Positions 36,898 to 47,500 of a DNA stretch of 55,462 nucleotides are shown one piece after another (the first letter of the stretch is position 1; each line of letters begins with the position of its first letter). A program made the translations under genes and the position numbers. The stretch comes from Phoronis australis (Eukaryota; Phoronida; Phoronidae), in assembly GCA_002633005.1 (NCBI GenBank), contig NMRA01000442.1:126001-181462 (forward strand), in the 5' to 3' direction. The notes beneath the pieces are model-generated. The model did no database searches, was not told where the DNA came from, and was given only the letters and a program-made list of their open reading frames with translations.

Positions 36898-37288
36898 NNN
36901 NNNNNNNNNNNNNNNNNNNNNNNNNNNNNNNNNNNNNNNNNNNNNNNNNNNNNNNNNNNNNNNNNNNNNNNNNNNNNNNNNNNNNNNNNNNNNNNNNNNN
37001 NNNNNNNNNNNNNNNNNNNNNNNNNNNNNNNNNNNNNNNNNNNNNNNNNNNNNNNNNNNNNNNNNNNNNNNNNNNNNNNNNNNNNNNNNNNNNNNNNNNN
37101 NNNNNNNNNNNNNNNNNNNNNNNNNNNNNNNNNNNNNNNNNNNNNNNNNNNNNNNNNNNNNNNNNNNNNNNNNNNNNNNNNNNNNNNNNNNNNNNNNNNN
37201 NNNNNNNNNNNNNNNNNNNNNNNNNNNNNNNNNNNNNNNNNNNNNNNNNNNNNNNNNNNNNNNNNNNNNNNNNNNNNNNNNNNNNNNN
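36898..37288. other. Assembly gap (391 N)
   Basis: An uninterrupted run of N. Apparent ORFs spanning it are artefacts. Confidence 0.99.
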
Positions 37289-37299
37289 AATCCACATGC

Positions 37300-38160
37300 A
37301 AAAATTCACGTCTTTTCCTTCACCCGTTTAAATAGCATCTACGTACGACTGAAAATAGGTCAACATGCACAAGATCCGCCATCTTGAATGCAACTTCCGG
37401 TTTTTTGGGTTGATATAATAGCATTTCACAAAAAACTAATATCCGTAAAACTTCAAAGGAATTGGCCTTATAGTGCGCCCTCTACAGGAGAAAACGTTTT
37501 TAGGCCAAAATTGAGGTGCGCATGCGCGATCGCCGATATTTCCGCCATCTTTAATCGGAAGTGAACAATTTCCGGTATGCTTGTAGCAAACTTCCGGTCC
37601 ACTTACTGTGCCGATTCTTAGCCTTTTACGTAAAAAATTGTAGCCTCCAGAAGCATTTGAACCTTTAAATGAAAACAAAATGGCCGCCACAGCCGCCATC
37701 TTGGATCCGATTTTGACAAAAAACAATAGGCTTCCAGTACTTCCGGAAGTACGTATTATGTGTAAATTTCGTGATGATCGGACGAAAATTGCGACCTGTA
37801 TCGTGCGAACAAACAAAAAAAAAAACTTAGTGGAAGAGCAATATACTTGGCGAAATTTATTTCGCCAAGTAAAAAACTTGACGACAGAGCAACATACTTG
37901 TCGGAATTCGAAGAATTCCGCCAAGTAATGAGAGCTCGATTTTTTGAGAATGTGCACCTTTTACTAAAAAAACGATGTACGTACAGAGCTGTGAATTGTG
38001 CATTCCCCATTTTTGGTAGTTCGGGGCTTTTTGGTGTTTAGTGCACTTTTGTCTCGTTTTCTACTTTTTCGGACTTTTTGTTTCTCTGAGGTGGACCCTT
38101 TTGCCCAATTCGCCAAATAGGGGGCTCACTTGAGCCCCCCCTGGGTGCACGCATGGTACA
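37300..38160. repeat. Composite dispersed repeat with nested palindromes; family D copy 2
   Basis: Non-coding, CpG-bearing sequence. It contains ACGTATTATGTGTAAATTTC-type text common in interspersed repeats, two tandem palindrome units at 37824-37927, and at 38000-38157 the reverse complement of the family D repeat at 19290-19470. The 173-codon minus-strand frame at 37436-37957 uses a non-ATG start, runs through this repeat and is not called. Confidence 0.55.
37824..37927. repeat. Two tandem units, each ending in a large palindrome
   Basis: Each unit starts with an A-run, ACTT, and a (G)AGAGCAA segment and ends in a palindrome bounded by TACTTG and CCAAGTA: 37844-37871 (TACTTGGCGAAAT arms) and 37895-37927 (CGGAATTCGAAGAATTCCG core). 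Confidence 0.75.
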
Positions 38161-38245
38161 CCACAGTCAGTGTCATTCAAACGCCAGAAAACACAAGACA
38201 TGATGTCAGTGACAATACAACAACCACATCAACATTATTTTCACA

Positions 38246-38251
38246 TTTATT
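38246..38251 (-). terminator. AATAAA poly(A) signal of KTI12
   Basis: AATAAA on the minus strand 20 bases after the KTI12 stop (38271). It implies a very short 3' UTR. Confidence 0.6.
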
Positions 38252-38270
38252 TTTCAACTATTCAAAAGTC

Positions 38271-41200
38271 TCATTTTATAGAATTATTCAGATATTGCAC
38301 AAACATGTTAGCAATGGCTCGGTGATCGTCAATCGGTCTCGTTTTGGAGTAGATGATGAACTGCCGTTGCAGCTGCTTCAACTTTCCAGCTGTCAAATGT
38401 CGCACTAACTCTATCTGAGGAACACCGTTAAGGAAACAATACCTACTCACAGAATCACATATTTTACAGTGACGTTATTCTTGAAGATGGGGCAGCATTT
38501 GACAACTTTGGTGGTTTTATAGCTCATTTTATCATACAGTTCTAGAGTGGACTGAACTGGCCTATGCAACACCTTCAATTAATGAGTTTGACCATTGGAT
38601 GTTATGCAGATCTGTCAATGTGTCAATCATTGGTACAATGAGTTGTGCTCACAGTCATACTCTAGATAAGAGACTCAGTTGGATGGTGTAAGGAGGAAAG
38701 GACAGGACTGTTACTTACTACTCAAGGTGTAACTTCTAGTGTGCCAGGATATTCATAAAAATGTTTGTGTTTTGGACATCTCAGGATATCTCCCATACTG
38801 AAGCTGACATCCCATGACAGTTGGGTAAGTATGGAATGATGTTATTGGACTTAAGGCTTGCATATGGTTCACAGTCTCATTCATTGTTGAACTGTATCTC
38901 TACCCTGTATGCTTGAATTAACACCCATGCATCTACATTTTAAGTAAGTCAAAGGAGCAAATTTTAAAAATGTTATTGGATTGAAACTTTCAACTTAAAT
39001 GTGGGATTGGTTTTGGGTATGGGGAAGAAAAGAAGAAATATGAATTCTGTTAGTACAAATTAGACTGGGTAGTCAGAGACAGATGGATATGGGAAGGGTT
39101 TCAACAATTTTGTCCACCCAAGGGAGGCACGTGTATTGTGCCGAGCTATGTGACAATTACGCACTAGCTGCCAAAACTTTACAAATTTGAACTTAGCTAA
39201 TCGACCACACAATACTAAAGGATACTTTTTCTGTGGCACCCGGCACCCCCAATGTATCGCCCGGTACACTTGTCTTCTGGGCTTCCATTATTACCTACAA
39301 AACATTACAAAATTATAGCATGTCTAGCAACAGGGGCGGATCCAGTGTCCACTAGGGGGCATGGCCTACCCTGCACAGTCATTTTTACATTTTTCGCATC
39401 TCTGAAATGGAAGGAAAAACGTGCAGGCTAGACATGTAAGTTGTAAGACTGTATTTCCTGAAACATTAATTGAAATTGGGTATGCTTTGCAAATTAATTA
39501 AAATTTAGATTATGAAGAAATATTGAATATAAACTAGTGATTAGGATTCTGAAGTTTGAATGGGGTGACACCAACTATGAAAATGGCCACAAATCCACCT
39601 TCCATCTCAAAAACAGCTTTTGATGTGGACCACTTACCCTTATAAAGTTAGCCTCAAACTGTTCCTTAGACTATGGCAATAATTTCATGGCACTGAAGGA
39701 ACAGACAGTTCAGTCTTGCTCAAGATCAGGCCCCACAAGTTGCCGTATCACGGCGTCTCATTTTATGCACAGAGCACGGTCTAAAGAACAATGAACTGCC
39801 AGTTCTTTGAAAATTCAGAAATCACTTCTCATCTGAGTAAGGAACACATTGAGATCAACTTAAGTTGTCAATGGTAAGTTCGTTTCTTGAACAGAACATG
39901 GTGCTATAGTACCTTTAGAAGAAATTAGCTAATCACAAGGTTACACTCAAGATACTGTAGCTGATGTTTTGTTTTCTAAGTAGTTAAGTGTTGTAGTACT
40001 TACGTTAATAATTTCTTGTGTGACTCGATCAAGCTCGTACAGGTAATTTGTGGAAGACAGGGGTTGCTACAAAGAACAAGAATATAGCTGAGCAGGTTTG
40101 GAGAAGTTAATTTTTATTGTGCAAATATTTGGTGCTCCAGAAAGTAAATGCATGTAAAAAACACTGAAATTAACGTTTTATTTTTTTGTGTTATGAAAAA
40201 AGAACAATTATAAACAGGGTTTTAATTTACAATTCAGATTTTAGAGATTCCTCTTGACTTTTGAAACTAGTTCTGTGTTATAAAGAGATGGAAGTAAATG
40301 AAACATTATCTTTGGAGGACACCAGTGCACAATATCTGATTAGTCTAAGGAAACAATTCAGACATGATACGTTTCTGGATTAACCAGCTATAAGTACACC
40401 AAAATAACAACTACCATTATAAATCAAAGGTTTTAGAATTGTAACATGAATCAGCTAACATAAGTTTTTGCACATAAGCATAAAAATTTCACTGATATTT
40501 AGATTTCACTTATAAGTCATCCGTCATGTAAGTTATGCCTGTATAATATGTTTTGAATATCCATATATCATAGAATCTCACCAGTTTTAAGAATTGTGAA
40601 TGCTCTCAGTGTGTCAAAATATTGTCTGAGAATAGCTATGGGTAAAGCATTTATTTGTCACAAGTTTTTAATTGTGAAAAAATAAAGAATAAGATTTCAC
40701 TTGTATGTCATATTGTGTTTAAAATTGGTGCGGTTTTACCAGTCATGTAAAACCCTAAATGTTGTCTCTAGAGAAGTGTTGAACATTGTCAATCAATATA
40801 ACTAAGAATTTGACAAACATCAAACAAATTCAGTAGAAATGCATCATTCTGCGTTTAAGACAGAAATGTGGTATGCAGACATGACTCTACGTAGATACAA
40901 TCAGCAAGGTGAAAACATTTGAAAGTTGTCTACCTCAAAACTAATAAAATGGAAAATATGGGACATTTTGCATTTAAAAGGACTCACATATAGACGTGAA
41001 TCTAGATACAATCAGTAAAGTGAAAACATTGGAAAGTTGTCTGCCCTGGAGCTATGAAAAAATTGAAAGACACAGGACATTCTGCATTTAAAAGAGAAAG
41101 TTTCACTCACAGATTGTGTGGAGAAGTTGGGTGGTGGAGCCTTCCTTGAAAACAGAGCATCGTAAATAGCCTCGTAGGGGAGCTCGTCATCGGGCTGAAT

Positions 41201-44200
41201 AACAAACAGCGGGGAGTCCCAACGATTCCGAGACTCTGGAGGCTCAAAGCTTCTGATGAGAGCATCTAAACTGGATGTGAAAACAATAACGCTTCAGGGT
41301 CATTTCACAACAGAATTTTTAACGACAATGAGAACTACTTTGTGACACCAGAGTAGGAATAAACTGAAAACATGATTTCCACAATAGTTGACTTGATGCT
41401 CACTAGGTGGTGCTAATGAAGAAGTGGTCCTCTTTTTAACATTTGACAGACTGAAAGCAGAAAGCAGTTCATCAGCAGGGGGCATTTGTGATTACCTGAA
41501 TGCAAGCATTTCTATGTTAATGACCTTCGTTACCACCAGTGCCACCTGGTGAATTTCAAAATCCGTATCTTATATATGTTGTTGAGGCTACCCGGTATAC
41601 GTGTTTACATCTACCTACTGTACAACATTGTAGGAAATATAGGATTCAAGAGCTGACACAGATGGTCATAGTAATGATATGATCAATAAATATGATAATC
41701 TCACGCATGAACATATATCACTATGGTCCTTATCATTATCATTATCATTATCACTAAACTGGGTAGGAAGTGGGAGGGCATGTGACCATAGAGCACCAGG
41801 GGTGGGAGGAGGAGGGTCAAAATAAAAGTCCTTATCCAGCTATGACTCATGTTGGTTATAGCAAGACTGTTGTAATGCCAAGACATAAAGCCTTACATTT
41901 CTTGGCTATATCTTTCCCCTTCAGGACGATTGCTGTTCCACTCTGAGCATTTCTGCTGATTGATGTCGCAGTGAATCTGAAATACAACAAAATGACGTCA
42001 GTTTAAAAACAAGTTTCACAGAAAAACTTTTCTTCTTTGGTTAAAATTACAATGAAGAAGCAAAAATACTTAGTAAAAATACTGTTAAGGCAAAGTCAAT
42101 GTCTAAATTGTCAGTTTTCTACCTAAGTCGGTCTTGTATTACTCAGTACACCTCGGCGCTATGCTCAATGATAATTTACCCACAATGCTACAAAACTACA
42201 TTACCAGATTAGAAATTCATAGTTAGCATGGTGGTAACTTTCATTTTACATCAAAATGACTGTGATATTGCTGTTCTTAGGCCTCCAAGTATTACTTTCG
42301 CAGTGTGAGCTGCAAGCACGGTGATAATATGAAATTTACAAATTCAAGGGCAGATCTACCCATCGATGCCCAATGTATCCCTTTGGTTGTCCTTCTCAAG
42401 TTACTGAGAACTTTTTCAGAGACTTTGACACTAGGTCAACCTTTCAGTGAGTTTGTGCGAAAGAGGGGATTTCATTTCGGGTTTGTGTTATTCCTTTGCC
42501 TTACGTATGTGACAAATTTCTGCAACCTACATGCTGAAAATAGTGTAATTGGTGAGGTAATTCAGGAGTGGATCCAAACGAGGGCTCGAAATCGCTCTGC
42601 TAGGCCAGTCACGTTAACATTGCCCCTATGTAGAAATCTCAAGTACCCCCTTGGGCTGTTTGTCCCTTGTCAGACCTCCAAGATAAAATCCTGGATCCAC
42701 AGGACAAATTGGCTGGTAAAGTTTTGATATGCTAGTAGTGAGAGCCACGTAAGCTTGATGATTTATGTGGAATATAACCTGCAAGTGTGAGTATTCAGCC
42801 AAATAGCTGTGTATGTTTTATCAAGTGAGCCAAATTAAAAAAAATCTTGATAATTTTAAATATACTTACTACACAATGTGGTGTTTGTGCTGATTTAGTC
42901 ACACAATACAATTCATATCTGTACCCTGTAAAATCAAAACCCAGAAGCACAGTGCATTAAATTGCTAAGCTTCAAAATCTAAATTCAAATACAAAAATAA
43001 CTATTTTTCCATTCAGTTCACTACAACAGAAGTTCAGTATTACAACTGTTTATATTGATGGAAAGGCAAATAAAACTTTTCTACTGTATGACATATTTTT
43101 TGTTCAGTTGCATGTAATTCAAAATACAACCATTAGACACGAAAAATTTGTGTAAACTGTGACAATGAAAACATGCTTGCTTTTGAATGATATTCGAACA
43201 TGAATAATTTAACCCTAAGAAAGATTTCTTAGCCAATTTACAATACCTAAATAGATTTCAGCAGAACTTGGGAGAACAGACAACATGGTTATGTAACATA
43301 CACCACATCAGACATGCTATTTTTAATTTGTGTATGTTAGGTGGTCAAGCTGGTGGTTAGTCTTATTCTGATAAGGCAGATTGAGTTTCAAGCAGGTTGT
43401 GTTGGGTTGGTAACTGGACAAAATGAAGGTGTCCCCTCAAACTGTTAACACTAGCAAGTGAATTGTTCAAGAGCAAAAAATGTTACTATTTTCGGTACTA
43501 CATTCTATGTTACTTACTAGTTCGGTAGTTCATTAGTTTCCCTACCGTCATTTTGAACATAACTTATGGGGTTTTCTTGGCATTTCGAAGACCATGTTAT
43601 TCAACGATAAAGGCTATCGTAAAAAACGAAAAATGAAAAACGTAAGCGCCCAACGTGGGGCTCGAACCCACGACCCTGAGATTAAGAGTCTCATGCTCTA
43701 CCGACTGAGCTAGCCGGGCTTACATACTCACATTGGTCAAGAGTTTCTAATTGAACAAAATCAAAATATCTGATATCTGTGATTTTTACTTACCCTTGAT
43801 GTAATTCAGAGAATCTAATATTGTTACATGATCTTTCGTTAAATGCCTGAAAGAAATAAAATACAACGTTTTTAATGTTTTTTACGCCGTGAAAAATCGG
43901 CGGGAATATCGATTGTGGAAAGCGCTACCTATTGATCCAGTCAGAAAACACTTTACCTCTGCACCTCCGACTTGAGTTTTCCTCTGTTGTCTTTCTCTGT
44001 ACGAGAATCTACCGGAAGAAATGAGATGCAGACTTTGAAGTATGTATAAATAGCGTTGTATTCAGTAAGATGTTCTTCAATGAAACTGGTTCCTAATGTT
44101 CTTATCAATGGAGTTACTTTTCGAATTTACATGGCTTGACATGGGTGTGTGAATTCTCAAGTTATACGATATATACCGTACCTTTGTATACTTCATTTCT

Positions 44201-44332
44201 GCCAAATCCTGCATCGATGTCGCTTATTATAGTCGAATTTTTGTTCCGTTTACCTTTAAGGTAACTATGAAGTTCACGAGCTCTAGTTGATTTCCCACTG
44301 CAGGGAAATCCACACATCAACACGAAAGGCAT
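38271..44332 (-). CDS. KTI12: KTI12 homologue, Elongator-associated P-loop protein (complete, 9 exons)
   Basis: Coding exons: 44332-44182, 44008-43957, 43846-43794, 42925-42870, 41976-41897, 41270-41111, 40066-40004, 39294-39226 and 38414-38271. All have GT-AG borders and agreeing phases; total 828 bp, 275 aa. KTI12 is a cytosolic tRNA-stimulated ATPase that regulates the Elongator complex, which modifies U34 of wobble tRNAs. Visible landmarks: N-terminal P-loop GFPCSGKST (8-16), Walker B-type VTILDSLNYIKGYRYELYC (75-93), the conserved SFEPPESRNRWDSPLF block of the C-terminal tRNA-binding domain, APPPNFSTQSQPL, and the MEAQKTSVPGD segment. Length is near that of fungal and invertebrate homologues (human is longer). 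Start: the ATG at the head of the P-loop domain. The gene is divergent from DUT, 239 bp away. Family assignment is firm. Confidence 0.95.
42555..42705. mobile_element. Possible short inverted-repeat element in KTI12 intron 4
   Basis: CAGGAGTGGATCCA near 42562 faces TCCTGGATCCAC near 42690. A similar CAGGGGCGGATCCAG motif occurs alone near 39335. A 140-codon open frame (42305-42727, GTG start) runs across it and is probably not a gene. Confidence 0.4.
43636..43640 (-). terminator. Pol III terminator of tRNA-Lys
   Basis: Five T on the minus strand six bases after the tRNA 3' end, with a second T-run just beyond. Confidence 0.75.
43647..43719 (-). tRNA. trnK-CUU: tRNA-Lys (anticodon CTT)
   Basis: 73 nt reading GCCCGGCTAGCTCAGTCGG at the 5' end. 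The acceptor stem pairs GCCCGGC with GTTGGGC (one G-U-type mismatch tolerated), with A box TAGCTCAGTCGGTAGAGC, anticodon loop ACTCTTAAT (anticodon at 43686-43684), B box GGTTCGAGCCC and discriminator G. It sits in intron 3 of KTI12 on the same strand. A TTTTT Pol III terminator lies at 43636-43640. No intron in the tRNA. Confidence 0.97.
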
Positions 44333-44571
44333 TTTCCAAAATCTCCTAAATAGGTCAACCGGATGTAAACAGTTCTTTCTTGTTTCGAAAACCTATTATT
44401 TTATTACACACAGCGGGGACATACCTGGGTTTGAAATTTGGATGACAAGGTAATGTAAAGTTTGCTTTTGTTGTGTTTTAGAACGTATTCGACGTTTACT
44501 ACGTAAGCCAACACTGTTTGCCAACCGACTAGAGCGACGTCTTTCGTGAAAATGCAGCACAGATTAAAGAT
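44333..44571. promoter_or_regulatory. Divergent KTI12/DUT promoter region
   Basis: Only 239 bp separate the two start codons, which point away from each other, so both 5' UTRs and promoters lie here or overlap the first DUT codons. No TATA box is obvious for either gene. Adjacent E2F and CRE sites are listed separately. Confidence 0.7.
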
Positions 44572-47500
44572 ATGACGTCATGGAGTTTGGCGCGAAATTT
44601 CATTTTGGCGCGACAAATTTCATTGAACTTCTTCACGAACAGACTTATCTGTACTGGAAAACCTCCGTTCTCCAAAATGATGGCTGCAACAGATAAGTTA
44701 CGTGTGCTTTCAGACTATACAAACATGGATGTTGAACACGTTGTGAAGAAGAGGAAACATGAAGATCAGAAATTGGTACTGAGATTTACAAAAATAAGTG
44801 AACTTGCCGAGGCACCTACGAAAGGCTCGGTTCATGCCGCTGGATACGATCTTCGAAGGTAACGAGTGGAAGTCAAGTGCTTCACCTGTCTTAGGCACTG
44901 CATTGAATTGGATATTGTCTCAACTGGTCTGTAAGGTCGCACAAAAATCTTCTAGTAGTTTATTGCAAACTAATTATGTGATCCTAGTTGACTGTTAGCC
45001 TTGGTGCAAAGCTGTATAAATTATATAAATACTAGCCTTCACAGCTGTATACGTAAATATGCAGCTTTGCACGTGTGTGGGTAAAAAAGTGGTAAGATAA
45101 AATCTGACACAAAATTATTGGTGTCATTAAAAACTACAATCTTCCTTGAGTAAACTAAATTATTTACCGGTGTTGGGGAAAAATGGCGTTCTACCGTTAT
45201 TCTGCTTCTAAAGTTGAAGAGCGATCTTAAGCGACGGCTTTCGGCGCCATGAAATATTGCGTTTATTTTTTCGCCAATTCTTCAATCAACTGTTCTTCTT
45301 TCATGAGGTTGCGTACATGTCACAACAAATTATCTGAACTGGTTTCACTTCATTATAAGTTTTAAGAATTTTGATACCGAAAAACCGAATTTTAGAAGAA
45401 ATTTGCTGCTGCCAAGCTATCATCATCTCCTGAGAGATGTCGCAAAAAATTTAGGAAATGGTGCGTGCGCATGACACGAACGTATTGTTTTCAAAACGAC
45501 GATATACTTTTCATTATTAGAAAAGGCGGAGTGTTACGCAAGAAAATGACGTTAATTGCATTGTTTTTCACTTAAACGGCTGTAACAGGCAACGTGAGTG
45601 TTGGTTGATTCCCAGATTTTGCATGCACCCGGTCTTTAGCTTTACATGTTGATACATGTTGCAGAGCGGTGACGAGCAGAACTACCCTGGCTGTGTGCAA
45701 TTTCGGGGTCTACGGAAGAATTACACACAGTGGTACCTAGCTGTATTTTGACCACAGTCTTCGTACAGCTAGCTGGCTGGCGATATAAATACACGAATAT
45801 GTTAGACTTGAGTCGATGTCGTACAGGTAAAGCTAGCTAGCTGGCAAATTTACAGCCATTCGCAATCAGTCCTTGGTACTTGGTGCTTGATGCTTCTTGT
45901 GGATACCTTGTGGCATGGGCTGAATAGAGCATTCCCTGATTTAGAGAACCAGTTTCTAATAACCAGTCCTTTTAGTTTTACTAGTTTTAGGGTCTGGTTC
46001 TCTGAACTGGGAACTGCTGCAGTTTACCTGCCTGTGGCACTTCAAACCAATGCCTAGCTTACCAACTACATGTCTGGGAGCCAGTGATATCTTTGGTCGA
46101 AAGTAAAGTGTAAACCATAATAAAGCCCAACAGGTGAAACTTGTCTGTCATCTTCGTCCTTTCGTGAGGTTCTTTTATGCCATCCCTTATTTTAGCGATC
46201 AAGAGTTAATTCAATCCTGTTACCAGTCCAGTTTACTAGGCCACGTGTTAAAAATCAACTGTTGATGGTCAGATGGTCTGTAGTTTGCATATTTGGGACA
46301 AAGAAATGAAAGGGAGATAATTGTGGTCCTGGCAGTGTATCTCAGAAGCTGTTTAAATGCAGCATATTGTGTTGCCTGCCAGCCAGCCAGCTAGCTATAT
46401 GAAGACTATCCTCAAAATACAGCTAGAAACCACTGTGTGTTGAGCACCGCTGTATACCCCGAAATTTCACACAGCCCGGGTAATTCTGCTCGTCACCTCG
46501 TCGTGAAACTTAAATCAACATCTAGAGCTAAGAGCCGAAGTTAGCCGACACTCACCTTGCCCGTGGAAAACTAATAAAAGTCATTAATGATTTTCGTGCA
46601 TAATTATCTGCCTTTCGTAACATAGAAAAGTCTGTCCTTTTGATAACAGTACGCTCGTGACTCATACCATTTCCTAAATTTTTGTGACATCTCCCACAGC
46701 AGCAAAATTTGTTAGGAAATTTGGTTTGCTGGTATTAAAAAACTAAAAACCTGTAACAAAATGAAACCAGTTCGAAAAATTTGTTCCGTCATTATGCAAC
46801 CTCATGGAAGGAAAACAGTGCATTGATGACTTGGTGAACAAAGATACTCGCCAATAGGTGACGCAATATTTCATGGCGCCGAAAACTGACGAAAAAATCG
46901 CTCTACAGCTTGAGCAGCAGAGTAACGGTAGAATGCCTATTTTTCCAACACTGTTAAAGAATTTAGTTAACTCGAGGAAGAGTGTAGTTTTTAATGACAC
47001 TTATTTTGTGTCAGGTTTTATTTGGCCATTTTTTTACCCACATTGGCGCAAAGCTGTATGTTTATTCTACAGCTTTGCACCAAGGCTACATAGTGTGTAG
47101 TACTCTTTATTTTATCAATCAAAAAGTAAATCGAATAAGCAGATCCATTACAGGATCATCACCTGTAAGCCCATATGGTACTTTGTCCACACAAGCAGAT
47201 TTATTGCCTAAGTACTGCCATGGTTGGGTTTCAACAGTACTTGGTATACATGGGTAAAAGAAACTCAAAAATTGCGGGTCACCAACAAAAATTTTATTGT
47301 CAATAGGGTTATTTTAGCAATTTAGACTTTCAAATTGCATTGATTTTGTAACAACAGATATTTTGTTTACTGTGTATATGCATAATGTAAGCCCATGCAC
47401 CAGACCGTCGGACCTCTATGTGAAATTATACATTTTTTCAAAGAAAGTTATTAATCAACTGTTGGGCCTATGCACCCAAGTTATGCTTTCAGCTGAAGAG

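Noticed and set aside
36803-37309. Two 160-170 codon frames on the minus strand
   Set aside because: They consist almost entirely of assembly N.
37436-37957. 173-codon minus-strand frame
   Set aside because: Non-ATG start, lies inside a dispersed repeat with palindromes, and the composition follows the repeat.
39060-39210. Apparent frameshift or stop in the KTI12 reading frame after PGATEK
   Set aside because: It is simply the intron: a GTATCC donor at 39225 and an acceptor before 38414 restore the conserved C-terminus in phase.
42305-42727. 140-codon plus-strand frame in KTI12 intron 4
   Set aside because: GTG start, antisense to KTI12, overlaps a possible inverted-repeat element and has no domain.
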